From Clostridiales bacterium (GTDB lineage Bacteria > Bacillota > Clostridia > Oscillospirales > Acutalibacteraceae), in contig JAAWNT010000012.1 of the NCBI GenBank assembly GCA_022799115.1, positions 19,743 through 83,742 of the forward strand: 64,000 bases of DNA, in the 5' to 3' direction. A program made the translations under genes and the position numbers. Positions 32,772 to 40,689 of the stretch are shown here, in pieces (the first letter of the stretch is position 1; each line of letters starts with the position of its first letter). The notes beneath the pieces are model-generated. The model saw nothing but the letters and a program-made list of their open reading frames with translations, was not told where the DNA came from and searched no databases.

Positions 32772-34190
32772 TTATTTTTTGATCTTTTGCGAAAATTTAT
32801 CAACCGGCTTTTCATCTGGAACCTCAATGGGATACTCGCCAGTAAAGCAGGCGTCACAGAAATCAATTTTGGCCTCTTTGGCAATGCCGTGAATACCCTC
32901 TATGCTTAAGTAACCCAAAGAATCGGCGCCAATCGCTTTGCACACCTCATCTAGCGGCATCCGGCATGCAATCAGCTTATCTCTGGAATCAATATCCGTG
33001 CCAAAATAGCAGGGATGTAAAAACGGCGGAGAAGAAATGCGCATATGTACTTCTTTGGCGCCGGCATCCCGGAGCATCTGTACAATGTGGGCGCAAGTTG
33101 TTCCGCGCACAATGGAGTCGTCAATTAAAACAATTCGTTTTCCGGATACCGCAGCGGAAAGAGCGTTTAATTTGATACGCACAGCCCGCTCTCTCTTTTT
33201 CTGCGTATCCTGGATAAAGGTACGGCCGATGTATTTGTTTTTAATCAGAGCGATTCCATAGGGAATTCCCGACTCCAAGGAATAACCCAACGCGGCGTCC
33301 AAACCGGAATCCGGAACACCGCAAACCAAATCCGCCTCGACGGGATGCTCCTTAGCCAAGGTCATACCGGCCCGCTGGCGTGCCAAATGAACGCTGACGC
33401 CCTCCACCATGGAATCCGGCCGTGCAAAGTAGACATACTCAAAGATACAAAACGAGGTTTTTCCCTGACATTTTTCGGTGTAGCTATGCAGTCCATTCTC
33501 GTCGATCACAACCACTTCTCCAGGCTTAACGTCCCGAATAAATTCGGCGCCCAAGCTGTCAAAGGCACAGGTTTCAGAAGCAAGCATATAGCTGTCGCCC
33601 ATCTTGCCAATGGATAGAGGACGGAAACCGTGAGGATCCCGCGCGCCGATCAGTTTGCTGGGAGACATCAAAACCAAGGAGTACGCCCCTTTTACCTTGT
33701 CCATCATATTTTGTACGGCGCGCTCCACAGAGCCTGCCGTGAGGCGCTCCCGAGCAATTACATAGGCGATCAGCTCAGCGTCACAGTTGGTCTGGAAGAT
33801 AGCGCCGCCCTTTTCCAGTTCCTGGCGGATTTCCTCAAAATTTGCAATGGCGCCGTTATGTCCAATGGCAATCGTACCCTTGACATAGCGCATCACCAGC
33901 GGCTGTGCGCTGGCTCGCTCCTGCTTACTGCCAGGCGAATAACGAACATGACCAACCGCCATCTTGCCTCCGCCCAGTTCTTTCAAGGTTTTCTCGTCAA
34001 ACACCTCCGGGACAAGACCCACATCCTTGTGAAAGGATATTACGCCATCATCATTCACTGCGATGCCAGCGCTTTCCTGTCCTCTGTGTTGCAGCGCGTA
34101 TAGCGCCAAATACGTCTCGTCCGCCACTCCCTGGCCTGCCGGGTCATAAACTCCGAACAGGCCGCATTCCTCATGAGGTTTGTCCATCAT
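32772..34190 (-). CDS. purF: Amidophosphoribosyltransferase
   Basis: This 472-residue enzyme of the first committed purine step makes phosphoribosylamine from PRPP and glutamine. A short propeptide ends before the nucleophilic Cys in HEECGLFGVYDP (position 9). The glutaminase domain contains ALQHRGQESAGIAV and GHNGAIANFEEIRQEL. The PRTase domain carries the PRPP motif RIVLIDDSIVRGTT (about 353-366). The C-terminal FCDACFTGEYPIE belongs to the Cys set of the iron-sulfur cluster found in the B. subtilis-type, oxygen-sensitive enzyme. GGGAGG stands 8 nt before the start. It lies 49 bp downstream of purE. Confidence 0.96.
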   Translation of the reverse strand: MMDKPHEECGLFGVYDPAGQGVADETYLALYALQHRGQESAGIAVNDDGVISFHKDVGLVPEVFDEKTLKELGGGKMAVGHVRYSPGSKQERASAQPLVMRYVKGTIAIGHNGAIANFEEIRQELEKGGAIFQTNCDAELIAYVIARERLTAGSVERAVQNMMDKVKGAYSLVLMSPSKLIGARDPHGFRPLSIGKMGDSYMLASETCAFDSLGAEFIRDVKPGEVVVIDENGLHSYTEKCQGKTSFCIFEYVYFARPDSMVEGVSVHLARQRAGMTLAKEHPVEADLVCGVPDSGLDAALGYSLESGIPYGIALIKNKYIGRTFIQDTQKKRERAVRIKLNALSAAVSGKRIVLIDDSIVRGTTCAHIVQMLRDAGAKEVHMRISSPPFLHPCYFGTDIDSRDKLIACRMPLDEVCKAIGADSLGYLSIEGIHGIAKEAKIDFCDACFTGEYPIEVPDEKPVDKFSQKIKK

Positions 34191-34239
34191 AAAGATTGCC
34201 TCCCTTTCCTTGTATTGCGTTGTGTCTTCTTATTCTTAA

Positions 34240-34746
34240 TTAGAGGGCTTCCACTGCCGCTCGAAGAGCCTCATCCTTTTTTGCTACTCCATCGGCCATT
34301 TCTTTCTTCATTTCTAAAAGGCGCGCGGCAATCCGCTGGTCGGATAAAGAAAGCATCTGAGCGGCCAGCAACGCGGCGTTGTTGGCTCCGTCGATCGCCA
34401 CAGTGGCCACGGGGATTCCGCTTGGCATCTGAACCGTTGCCAGCAGCGCGTCCAAACCGTCCAGCGTGGAAGATTTTACAGGTATTCCGATCACCGGCAA
34501 GGTGGTATGCGCCGCTAGAACACCAGCCAGGTGAGCGGCTTTTCCAGCGGCTGCGATAATGACGCCAAAGCCGTTTTCACGAGCAGCAGCAGAAAACTGA
34601 GCTGCCTGCTCTGGAGTGCGGTGAGCAGACATCACATGCACTTCTACCGGAATATTGAGAGATTTTAAGGTCTTAATCGCACCGGAAACTACGGGGAAAT
34701 CGCTATCGCTTCCCATAATGACTGCAACTTTTTTACAATCGACCAT
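34240..34746 (-). CDS. purE: 5-(carboxyamino)imidazole ribonucleotide mutase
   Basis: This 168-residue PurE shows VAVIMGSDSDFPVV near the N-terminus, VHVMSAHRTPEQ (His and Arg of the active site, about 37-48), VIIAAAGKAAHLAGVLAAHTTLPVIGIP (about 63-90) and SGIPVATVAIDGANNAALLA. It shifts the carboxylate of N5-CAIR to CAIR in step 6. No purK gene, its usual partner in bacteria, is seen in the operon. It is the first structural gene, preceded by a terminator and a leader ORF (see those entries). Confidence 0.95.
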   Translation of the reverse strand: MVDCKKVAVIMGSDSDFPVVSGAIKTLKSLNIPVEVHVMSAHRTPEQAAQFSAAARENGFGVIIAAAGKAAHLAGVLAAHTTLPVIGIPVKSSTLDGLDALLATVQMPSGIPVATVAIDGANNAALLAAQMLSLSDQRIAARLLEMKKEMADGVAKKDEALRAAVEAL

Positions 34747-34797
34747 GTTTCATTGCTCCTTATCGGTATGATTCGTCATCGGAAGGAGGCGATCACA

Positions 34798-34838
34798 AAC
34801 AAAAAATTCAGGCTGCGGTATTGAAACACCACAGCCTG
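34798..34838 (-). terminator. Leader terminator (attenuator candidate) ahead of purE
   Basis: Read on the minus strand, CAGGCTG-T-GGT pairs with ACC-G-CAGCCTG around an 8-nt loop at 34809-34838, followed by AATTTTTTG. It lies between the pur promoter and purE, so purine expression must read through it. Its 5' arm begins 5 nt after the stop codon of a leader ORF. Confidence 0.8.
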
Positions 34839-34843
34839 ATTTC

Positions 34844-34927
34844 TCATGCTGGATCAAACTTGCGCGCAATTTCCCCACCGTTTGCAAAATGCCGCATACC
34901 GGCCATCGCAAAAGAGGAAATCATCAT
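34844..34927 (-). CDS. Putative 27-residue leader peptide of the pur operon
   Basis: A small minus-strand frame starts ATG-ATG at 34927 after a strong GGAGG 9 nt upstream and ends in TGA at 34844. The peptide includes GMRHFANGGEIARKF, with no run of a single amino acid. It starts about 25 nt below the predicted transcription start and stops 5 nt before the attenuator-like hairpin, so a ribosome at its stop codon would cover the hairpin's 5' arm. The role is inferred from geometry; I do not recognise the peptide. Confidence 0.5.
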   Translation of the reverse strand: MMISSFAMAGMRHFANGGEIARKFDPA

Positions 34928-34959
34928 TACACACTACCTCCGAAAATAACTCTTCTATC

Positions 34960-34988
34960 ATTCTATTGCATCATGCATAGAAATTCAA
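34960..34988 (-). promoter_or_regulatory. Sigma-A promoter of the purine operon
   Basis: On the minus strand TTGAAT (34983-34988) and TAGAAT (34960-34965) are 17 nt apart. Together with the leader ORF and terminator this forms a leader of about 210 nt before purE. I see no guanine or ZTP riboswitch core and no clear PurR box. Confidence 0.7.
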
Positions 34989-35080
34989 GAGGCGGCGTGT
35001 ATAAGTTCACAAGTTTGTATCTATATGGTGAGGAATGGTTAGAATCCCTCGTGATTTTGTTAATTTTGACTTGTTTCGAC

Positions 35081-35992
35081 TTAATTTCCCTTTGGAGTGC
35101 TATCCACAACCAGTTCTCTTAGTGAAGTCGCCAATCCAGCCATAGACTGAATATCCGAAGGAATAATGATCTTGGTCGCCTTACCGTCTGCCGCTTTCTG
35201 GAACGCTTCCAGACTCTTAAGCGCAATTACGCGGTCGGTTGGGCTGGCTTCATTGAGCATTTTCAAGCTATCAGCATACGCCTTTTGTACGGAAATAATC
35301 GCCTCTGCCTCGCCTTGTGCTTCACGGATTTTCGTTTCCTTAACGGCGTCAGCTTTCAAAATAGCAGCCTCTTTATGTCCTTCAGCCACCAGAATTTCGC
35401 TGCGCTTCTCGCCTTCCGCATCCAGAATCTTGGCGCGGCGTTCGCGCTCCGCCTTCATCTGCTTCTCCATGGCGTCCTGAATCTCCCGCGGAGGAAGAAT
35501 ATTTTTCAGTTCCACACGGTTTACCTTAATTCCCCACGGATCGGTGGCTTCATCCAGAATGACACGAATCTTGGAGTTGATGATATCACGGGATGTCAGG
35601 GTATGATCCAGCTCCATTTCGCCAATGATATTTCTCAGCGTGGTGGCGCTTAGATTCTCAATTGCGGAAATTGGATTTTCCACGCCATACGCATACATCT
35701 TGGGATCGGTAATCTGAAAATAAACCACCGTATCAATTTGCATGGTTACATTATCTTTGGTGATAACCGGCTGGGGAGGGAAGTCCACTACTTGTTCCTT
35801 CAGGGAAACCTTTTTGGCGATACGATCCGCAAAGGGGACCTTAAAGTGCAATCCAGTGCCCCAAGTGGAGTGAAAGGCGCCCAAGCGTTCCATGACATAA
35901 GCATGTGCCTGAGGTACTACCTTAACGTTGGCGATTATGATTAGCAAAATAACAATAATAAGAGCAATTGCAACATAAATGACAGGTTCCAT
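35081..35992 (-). CDS. SPFH/band 7 membrane scaffold protein (QmcA-like)
   Basis: This 303-residue protein has an N-terminal membrane segment (about 3-24) and an SPFH domain (about 25-190) with VPQAHAYVMERLGAFHSTWGTGLHFKVPF, ATTLRNIIGEMELDHTLTSRDIIN and DPWGIKVNRVELKNILPP. A long charged coiled coil follows (about 170-245, MKAERERRAKILDAEGEKRSE onward). The family (stomatin/paraslipin, QmcA/HflC-like) organises membrane microdomains and assists proteases. It is encoded 73 bp downstream of its usual partner NfeD, as in many bacteria. Confidence 0.93.
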   Translation of the reverse strand: MEPVIYVAIALIIVILLIIIANVKVVPQAHAYVMERLGAFHSTWGTGLHFKVPFADRIAKKVSLKEQVVDFPPQPVITKDNVTMQIDTVVYFQITDPKMYAYGVENPISAIENLSATTLRNIIGEMELDHTLTSRDIINSKIRVILDEATDPWGIKVNRVELKNILPPREIQDAMEKQMKAERERRAKILDAEGEKRSEILVAEGHKEAAILKADAVKETKIREAQGEAEAIISVQKAYADSLKMLNEASPTDRVIALKSLEAFQKAADGKATKIIIPSDIQSMAGLATSLRELVVDSTPKGN

Positions 35993-36065
35993 ATTTCTAT
36001 GACCTCCTCAAATTTTAATAATGCCGGACATGGGATCAAATGGATACAGAGCATCCAACTCTTTG

Positions 36066-36500
36066 CTAGGTTTCTGCTTTTACAAGCAGTTTGACACCCT
36101 CAATGGATTCCACCGTGACGTTGGCTCCAAGAGGAATCACCGAGTTATCTATGGCTCTGGCCGTCCAGATACTCCCGGACACGTTGACCTGACCCACACC
36201 GAGTTCGTTGTTGATTTCCACGATAACTTTGCCAACTTTGCCAACATAGCGACCTGCGTTAGTATCCTCCTTTTTAAAGCCCATATGTTTTTTGACAAAA
36301 GGACGGGTAATCAGCAGAGCCATTGTAGACACCAAAACAAACACTATCAGCTGCACTGGCAACGTCACGCCGAACAAGCTGACAATCAGAGCAACAATGC
36401 CACCCAATACGAACCAGATCGAAACCAATTGTGTGGTTACTGCCTCCACAATCGCCATGACAATGATGACCGCCAACCAAATATACGGCATAGGATCCAT
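36066..36500 (-). CDS. NfeD-like membrane protein
   Basis: This 144-residue short NfeD protein has an N-terminal pair of membrane segments (about 8-28 and 33-64, with SIWFVLGGIVALIVSLFGV) and a C-terminal OB-fold domain (about 82-144, GRYVGKVGKVIVEINNELGVGQVNVSGSIWTARA). The long form's ClpP-like protease domain is absent, as is normal for the short class. It is the classical operon partner of the SPFH protein that follows. A promoter is found 65 nt upstream. Confidence 0.9.
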   Translation of the reverse strand: MDPMPYIWLAVIIVMAIVEAVTTQLVSIWFVLGGIVALIVSLFGVTLPVQLIVFVLVSTMALLITRPFVKKHMGFKKEDTNAGRYVGKVGKVIVEINNELGVGQVNVSGSIWTARAIDNSVIPLGANVTVESIEGVKLLVKAET

Positions 36501-36564
36501 TTTTGTACACCTCCTGTTTCTTAAAAAGGGATGCGAAGCTTCGCTTTTTTCTCCCTTACGCGTT

Positions 36565-36593
36565 GATATAATCGTATCACATTGCTATGCCAA
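36565..36593 (-). promoter_or_regulatory. Sigma-A promoter of nfeD-SPFH
   Basis: On the minus strand TTGGCA (36588-36593) and TATATC (36565-36570) are 17 nt apart. A small palindrome GCGAAGCTTCGC lies in the leader at about 36531-36542. Confidence 0.65.
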
Positions 36594-36961
36594 AAGCAAA
36601 GTCGTTAGAAGCCCAATTTCGTTCAAATTTGATAAGTTCTATAAAGCTACTGATCCAGGCTGATTCTCCTGCAACAGGGCGAAGCCAATCGCCTCCTCAC
36701 AGTAAAATATATAAATAAACTATTTTAAAAAGGAGATAACGCCAATGTGCTCAAGATAATAGTATTTGCAATTAATAAGTTTCTTTTCTGGTGAAAAACA
36801 TCTTTTGAATCGTTTAGCAATAAGCCGATTTCTGGAACTCCCTGCTACTGTTCCATTTCCTGTATCATGACTCTTATGATTTTAGGGGATTCTTCACGCC
36901 TTATAGAACTTTTTATGTCGTCCTCCGTCATAGAAAAGACCTACGAGGTTTTTTTCTGAAC
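36594..36961. other. Intergenic region between nfeD and ackA with one tiny ORF
   Basis: No gene is clearly supported. A 28-codon minus-strand frame (36845-36931, MTEDDIKSSIRREESPKII then VMIQEMEQ) is charged and helix-like, but its ribosome binding site is weak. A plus-strand AAGGAG before ATG at about 36744 leads only to a 4-codon frame. The rest looks like AT-rich spacer. Confidence 0.35.
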
Positions 36962-37001
36962 AAAAAGAGCCATCGTATTGCTGTACGCGATACGATAGCC
37001 C
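36962..37001 (-). terminator. Terminator of ackA
   Basis: GGGCTATCGTAT pairs with ATACGATGGCTC (wobbles included) around an 11-nt loop, followed by TTTTTG on the minus strand, about 15 nt after the stop. Confidence 0.85.
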
Positions 37002-37015
37002 TTAATCTTCTGAAA

Positions 37016-38224
37016 TTATAATTTTTCCACAATATCTTTGGTGTCTCTTGCGATCACCAATTCTTCGTTGGTACAGATAACGAATACCTTTACCTTAGAA
37101 TCTTTTGTGGAGATCTCTCCTTCTTTTCCGTGAACCAGTTCCTGGTTGCGCTGTTTATCAATCGTTACCCCCAGATAGGTCAAATTCTCGCAAACCTTTT
37201 CACGATGGCTCGCCTGGTTTTCGCCTAAGCCGGCTGTAAAGACGATGGCATCGCAGCCGTCCATCGCTGCCGCATAGCTGCCGATGAACTTAGTAATCTC
37301 ATATTCCAGCATTTCATGAGCCAGAATCGCGCGTTCATGCCCTTCATTGGCCGCTTTTACAATGTCCCGGTCGTCGCTCGAAATACCGGAAATGCCCAGC
37401 AGGCCGGATTTCTTATTCAGCATATCGCTCATCTCAGTGGGGGTCATATTCTCCATCTCTGCAATAAAGGTTACTACAGAGGGATCCAATGTGCCGGTTC
37501 TTGTCCCCATCATAAAGCCGTCTAAAGGTGTAAGACCCATGGAGGTATCCACACATTTACCGTCCTTTACTGCTGTAATGGAGGATCCGTTACCCAAATG
37601 ACACGTGATGATTTTTGTACCAATGATATCTCTACCCATCAATTCCGCACAGCGGGCGCTGACATAACGGTGAGAAGTACCATGGAATCCATAACGGCGA
37701 ATTTTATATTTTTCATAGTATTCATATGGGATGGGAAACATATACGCCTTGGGGGGCATGGTGGAATGGAACGCTGTATCAAACACCACAACCTCAGGCA
37801 CCTGATCTCCAAACACCTCCATACAGGCCCGGATTCCCTGGACATGAGCGCTGTTATGCAGAGGCGCCAAGGGAATCAGACTTTCAATACCGTGGATAAC
37901 CTCTTCGGTTACCAGTACAGATTTGCTGAACAAAGAGCCGCCTTGAACAATACGATGTCCCACTGCGGAGACCTCATCCAGGCTTTTAATGACGCCCATC
38001 TCTTCGTCCAGCAGCATATTTTTGACTTCCATAAACGCGGTGGTATGATTGGGCATATCAATTTCCAGCTTTTTACTGCGGCCGTCCGGCAATTTATGAG
38101 TAATAAAGCTGCCTTCGATCCCAATCCTTTCACAGTTTCCTTTGGCCAGAACCGACTCGTCTCTCATATCGATGAGTTGGTACTTGAGCGAGGAACTTCC
38201 CGCATTGATGACTAAAACCTTCAT
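37016..38224 (-). CDS. ackA: Acetate kinase
   Basis: This 402-residue enzyme interconverts acetyl phosphate plus ADP and acetate plus ATP, the ATP-yielding end of acetate fermentation. It shows KVLVINAGSSSLKYQLIDM (residues 2-20), VVFDTAFHSTMPPKAYMFPIPYEYYEKYKIRRYGFHGTSHRYVS (about 145-188), CHLGNGSSITAVKDGKCVDTSMGLTPLDGFMMGTRTGTLDP (about 207-247) and VFTAGLGENQASHR. No pta gene is adjacent. It diverges from tmcAL with an overlapping promoter region. A 60-nt leader contains a small AAGAAC/GTTCTT hairpin and an AGGAGGAG site. Confidence 0.97.
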   Translation of the reverse strand: MKVLVINAGSSSLKYQLIDMRDESVLAKGNCERIGIEGSFITHKLPDGRSKKLEIDMPNHTTAFMEVKNMLLDEEMGVIKSLDEVSAVGHRIVQGGSLFSKSVLVTEEVIHGIESLIPLAPLHNSAHVQGIRACMEVFGDQVPEVVVFDTAFHSTMPPKAYMFPIPYEYYEKYKIRRYGFHGTSHRYVSARCAELMGRDIIGTKIITCHLGNGSSITAVKDGKCVDTSMGLTPLDGFMMGTRTGTLDPSVVTFIAEMENMTPTEMSDMLNKKSGLLGISGISSDDRDIVKAANEGHERAILAHEMLEYEITKFIGSYAAAMDGCDAIVFTAGLGENQASHREKVCENLTYLGVTIDKQRNQELVHGKEGEISTKDSKVKVFVICTNEELVIARDTKDIVEKL

Positions 38225-38261
38225 TCCGTCTCCTCCTAATGTAAGAACCTTTTTCTAGTTC

Positions 38262-38290
38262 TTGCAACCTTTCTGATATTACCGTATTAT
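38262..38290 (+). promoter_or_regulatory. Sigma-A promoter of tmcAL
   Basis: TTGCAA (38262-38267) and TATTAT (38285-38290) are 17 nt apart. The -10 abuts the -10 of the opposing ackA promoter. Confidence 0.65.
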
Positions 38291-38319
38291 ATAATAGTAC
38301 ATAAACCTACTAATTTCAA
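38291..38319 (-). promoter_or_regulatory. Sigma-A promoter of ackA
   Basis: On the minus strand TTGAAA (38314-38319) and TATTAT (38291-38296) are 17 nt apart. The two opposing -10 elements make the palindrome TATTATATAATA, so polymerases at both promoters would clash. Confidence 0.7.
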
Positions 38320-38336
38320 GGGAGTCTGTCTAGAAA

Positions 38337-39548
38337 ATGGAAGCTTCATCACAAATTGCGGCAATTGTTTGCGAGTACAATCCTTTTCACAACGGGCACG
38401 CTTACCACATCCATGAGACCAAAAAGTTGGGTGCATCGCACATTATCGCTGTTATGAGCGGAGATTTTGTTCAAAGAGGAGTTCCGGCTCTTCTATCCAA
38501 GTGGGCGCGGGCCGAGATGGCTTTGCGCGCCGGTGTGGATTTGGTTGTGGAGCTGCCATTGCCCTGGGCAATGGCTACCGCTGAACGATTCGCATTTGGC
38601 GCAATGTCCCTGGTGGAAGCAATGGGATGTGTGGATTTTATCAGCTTTGGCAGTGAAATCGGCGACATATCCATACTGGCTGATACGGCACGGATGATTG
38701 ATTCTCCGCTTTTGGCCACCTCTCTGCAACGGTTTCTGAAGCAAGGGTTGACCTATGCAAAGGCACGGGAAAGCGCTGTGGAACAAGAGTTTGGTCAAGA
38801 GTATGCTCAGATTTTACGCACCCCCAATAATATCCTGGGCGTGGAATATCTCAGGGCGCTGCAGCGTCACGGTTCATCCGTTACGGCCTGTACTTTCAAA
38901 CGGATCGGGGTATCCCACGATCAATTGGGTTCTGTTGGTTTGTATGCGTCGGCTTCTCAAATTCGTAAACTCGTCCATGATTGCGCCTGGAAGGAATGCT
39001 CCGCTTATCTTCCTCCTTATTCATGGGATATTTTGTTAAGGGAATATGAATTGGGGCATCTTTCGGTTGGCCTCTCCCATTTGGAGCGTGCGGTCCTGTC
39101 AACACTGCGAACGATGACCGCAGAACAATTCCGTTCGATTCCTGATGTGAAGGAAGGATTGGAACATCGTATTGTCAAAGCCGTTCAGCAGGCTTGTTCC
39201 CTGGAGGAAGTCATTAAAAATATCAAAACAAAACGGTATACACATGCAAGAATACGGCGTATAATATTATCAGCATACTTGAATATTACTTTAGATCAGA
39301 TACCGGACAAGCCGCCTTATTTTCGTATTCTTGGAATTGGAAAAAATGGTACGGATATTCTCAACCTTATGAATCAACAGGCTTCTCTCCCCATCCTTGT
39401 TCGATCCAAAGACAGCCATAAGCTTGAAGAGGAAGCGCTGGCGTTATGGCGTTTGGAATGTGCCGCATCGGACCAATACGGCCTATCCACCCCTGTAATC
39501 CGTCCCTGCGGAACAAATGCAACCACTCGTGTTATTCAAGTTCGCTAG
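38337..39548 (+). CDS. tmcAL: tRNA(Met) cytidine acetate ligase
   Basis: This 403-residue protein of the YlbM/TmcAL family uses ATP and acetate to make N4-acetylcytidine at the wobble base of elongator tRNA-Met. It has the nucleotidyltransferase opening AAIVCEYNPFHNGHAYHIHET (about 8-28, with the HxGH-like NGH), VMSGDFVQRGVPALLSKWARAEMAL, DLVVELPLPWAMATAERFA, and GLYASASQIRKLV as the downstream ATP motif. ATG 38337 is preceded by GGGAG at a longish distance. It is divergent from ackA, which handles the same small substrate, acetate. Confidence 0.93.
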   Translation: MEASSQIAAIVCEYNPFHNGHAYHIHETKKLGASHIIAVMSGDFVQRGVPALLSKWARAEMALRAGVDLVVELPLPWAMATAERFAFGAMSLVEAMGCVDFISFGSEIGDISILADTARMIDSPLLATSLQRFLKQGLTYAKARESAVEQEFGQEYAQILRTPNNILGVEYLRALQRHGSSVTACTFKRIGVSHDQLGSVGLYASASQIRKLVHDCAWKECSAYLPPYSWDILLREYELGHLSVGLSHLERAVLSTLRTMTAEQFRSIPDVKEGLEHRIVKAVQQACSLEEVIKNIKTKRYTHARIRRIILSAYLNITLDQIPDKPPYFRILGIGKNGTDILNLMNQQASLPILVRSKDSHKLEEEALALWRLECAASDQYGLSTPVIRPCGTNATTRVIQVR

Positions 39549-39611
39549 TTCCCATTGCCTTTCACTTCCAGAAAAAAGGCGATCTGACGATTAAGCCAAT
39601 TAGGAAAGGAT

Positions 39612-40550
39612 GTGTTGAAATTGTCTGTTGAAGTCAGGGAAATCCATTATAAAAATTACGGCAAATGTGTTTCCATCCACAATGGGCTGATTCAGACCAT
39701 TGTCACCATCGACGTCGGTCCCCGAATCATTTTTTTCGGACCTTCGGATGGGCCGAATCTGCTCTACAATGATTTAGAGCGCAAATTTATTTGGAATTCT
39801 ACGGAGTTGCAAGCGCATTTTGGCGAAGGAAGCCAGTTCATTCTTTATGGCGGTCACAGGCTATGGACCGCGCCTGAGAGATTCCCAGACAGTTATATTC
39901 CCGATAATTCACCGGTGGTGTATACCCTGCTGCCGGAAGGCGTGCGATTTACCGCCCCAATTGGTAGGAACAGCGCCGTACAGCTCAGTTTCGAAATTGT
40001 CATGACCGGCGATACACAAGATATGATGGTGGTACATTGCGCACAAAACATCTCCCATGAGGAACAAACGCTTTCCCTATGGGGCATTACTGCATTACAG
40101 CCAGGGGGACAATTACTCATTCCTCAAAACGAACGAGCTTCGGCTGCACCCAATCGAACCTTGTCTTTCTGGCCATTTACCGATATCCAAGATCCCCGCT
40201 TTTTTTTCGGCAACCGATACCTGACGTTAAAGCAGATTTCAGAGCAGAACACACGATTTAAAATAGGGATGAACAATCAGTTGGGCTGGGCGGCTTATCT
40301 AATGGATCAATACGCATTTGTGAAGCGTTTCGTGTATAACCACGAAGCGCAATATCCCGACAATGGGTCTTCTGTGGAGGCTTTTGCGCATCAAGACTTA
40401 TTGGAGCTGCAAACCCTCAGCCCTTTGTATCGTCTGGAACCAAAAGAAATGGTTCGCCATGTGGAAAACTGGTCTGTATTCACGGTGGAAAAACTTCCAG
40501 ACACAAAAAGCGAGGACGCATTGGATCAGTTTGTGAACACAAATCTCTAA
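39612..40550 (+). CDS. Hypothetical protein with aldose-epimerase-like features
   Basis: This protein of about 312 residues is mostly beta sheet. The early YKNYGKCVSIHNGLIQTIVTIDVGPRIIFFG, GGHRLWTAPERFPDSYIPDNSPVVYTLLPEGVRFTAP and ISHEEQTLSLWGITALQPGGQLLIPQN suggest a galactose-mutarotase-like (DUF4380-type) fold. I cannot name a substrate or prove catalysis. The start is GTG 39612 or TTG 39615, with GGAAAGGA just upstream; no ATG fits. It follows tmcAL by 63 bp and is probably in the same transcript. It is cytoplasmic, since no signal peptide is seen. Confidence 0.65.
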   Translation: MLKLSVEVREIHYKNYGKCVSIHNGLIQTIVTIDVGPRIIFFGPSDGPNLLYNDLERKFIWNSTELQAHFGEGSQFILYGGHRLWTAPERFPDSYIPDNSPVVYTLLPEGVRFTAPIGRNSAVQLSFEIVMTGDTQDMMVVHCAQNISHEEQTLSLWGITALQPGGQLLIPQNERASAAPNRTLSFWPFTDIQDPRFFFGNRYLTLKQISEQNTRFKIGMNNQLGWAAYLMDQYAFVKRFVYNHEAQYPDNGSSVEAFAHQDLLELQTLSPLYRLEPKEMVRHVENWSVFTVEKLPDTKSEDALDQFVNTNL

Positions 40551-40630
40551 TCAAAATTCAAGGGAACGCTCATTCTTTCTTAATCATAGATGCAGTTCTT
40601 TGCAATGAAAAGATATCTAAATTATTAAAA

Positions 40631-40659
40631 CAGCAGGAAACAAATGTCGTTTCCTGCTG
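40631..40659. terminator. Bidirectional terminator between the convergent epimerase-like gene and telA
   Basis: AGCAGGAAAC pairs with GTTTCCTGCT around a 7-nt loop, with T-rich tails on both strands (GTTTTCTTT on plus, GTTTTAATAATTT on minus). Confidence 0.8.
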
Positions 40660-40689
40660 TTTTCTTTGCTTGATGATATGAATATTGTC

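Noticed and set aside
34747..35080. Guanine or ZTP riboswitch ahead of purE
   Set aside because: I searched the minus strand for the conserved cores and found none; a leader ORF and terminator explain the region better.
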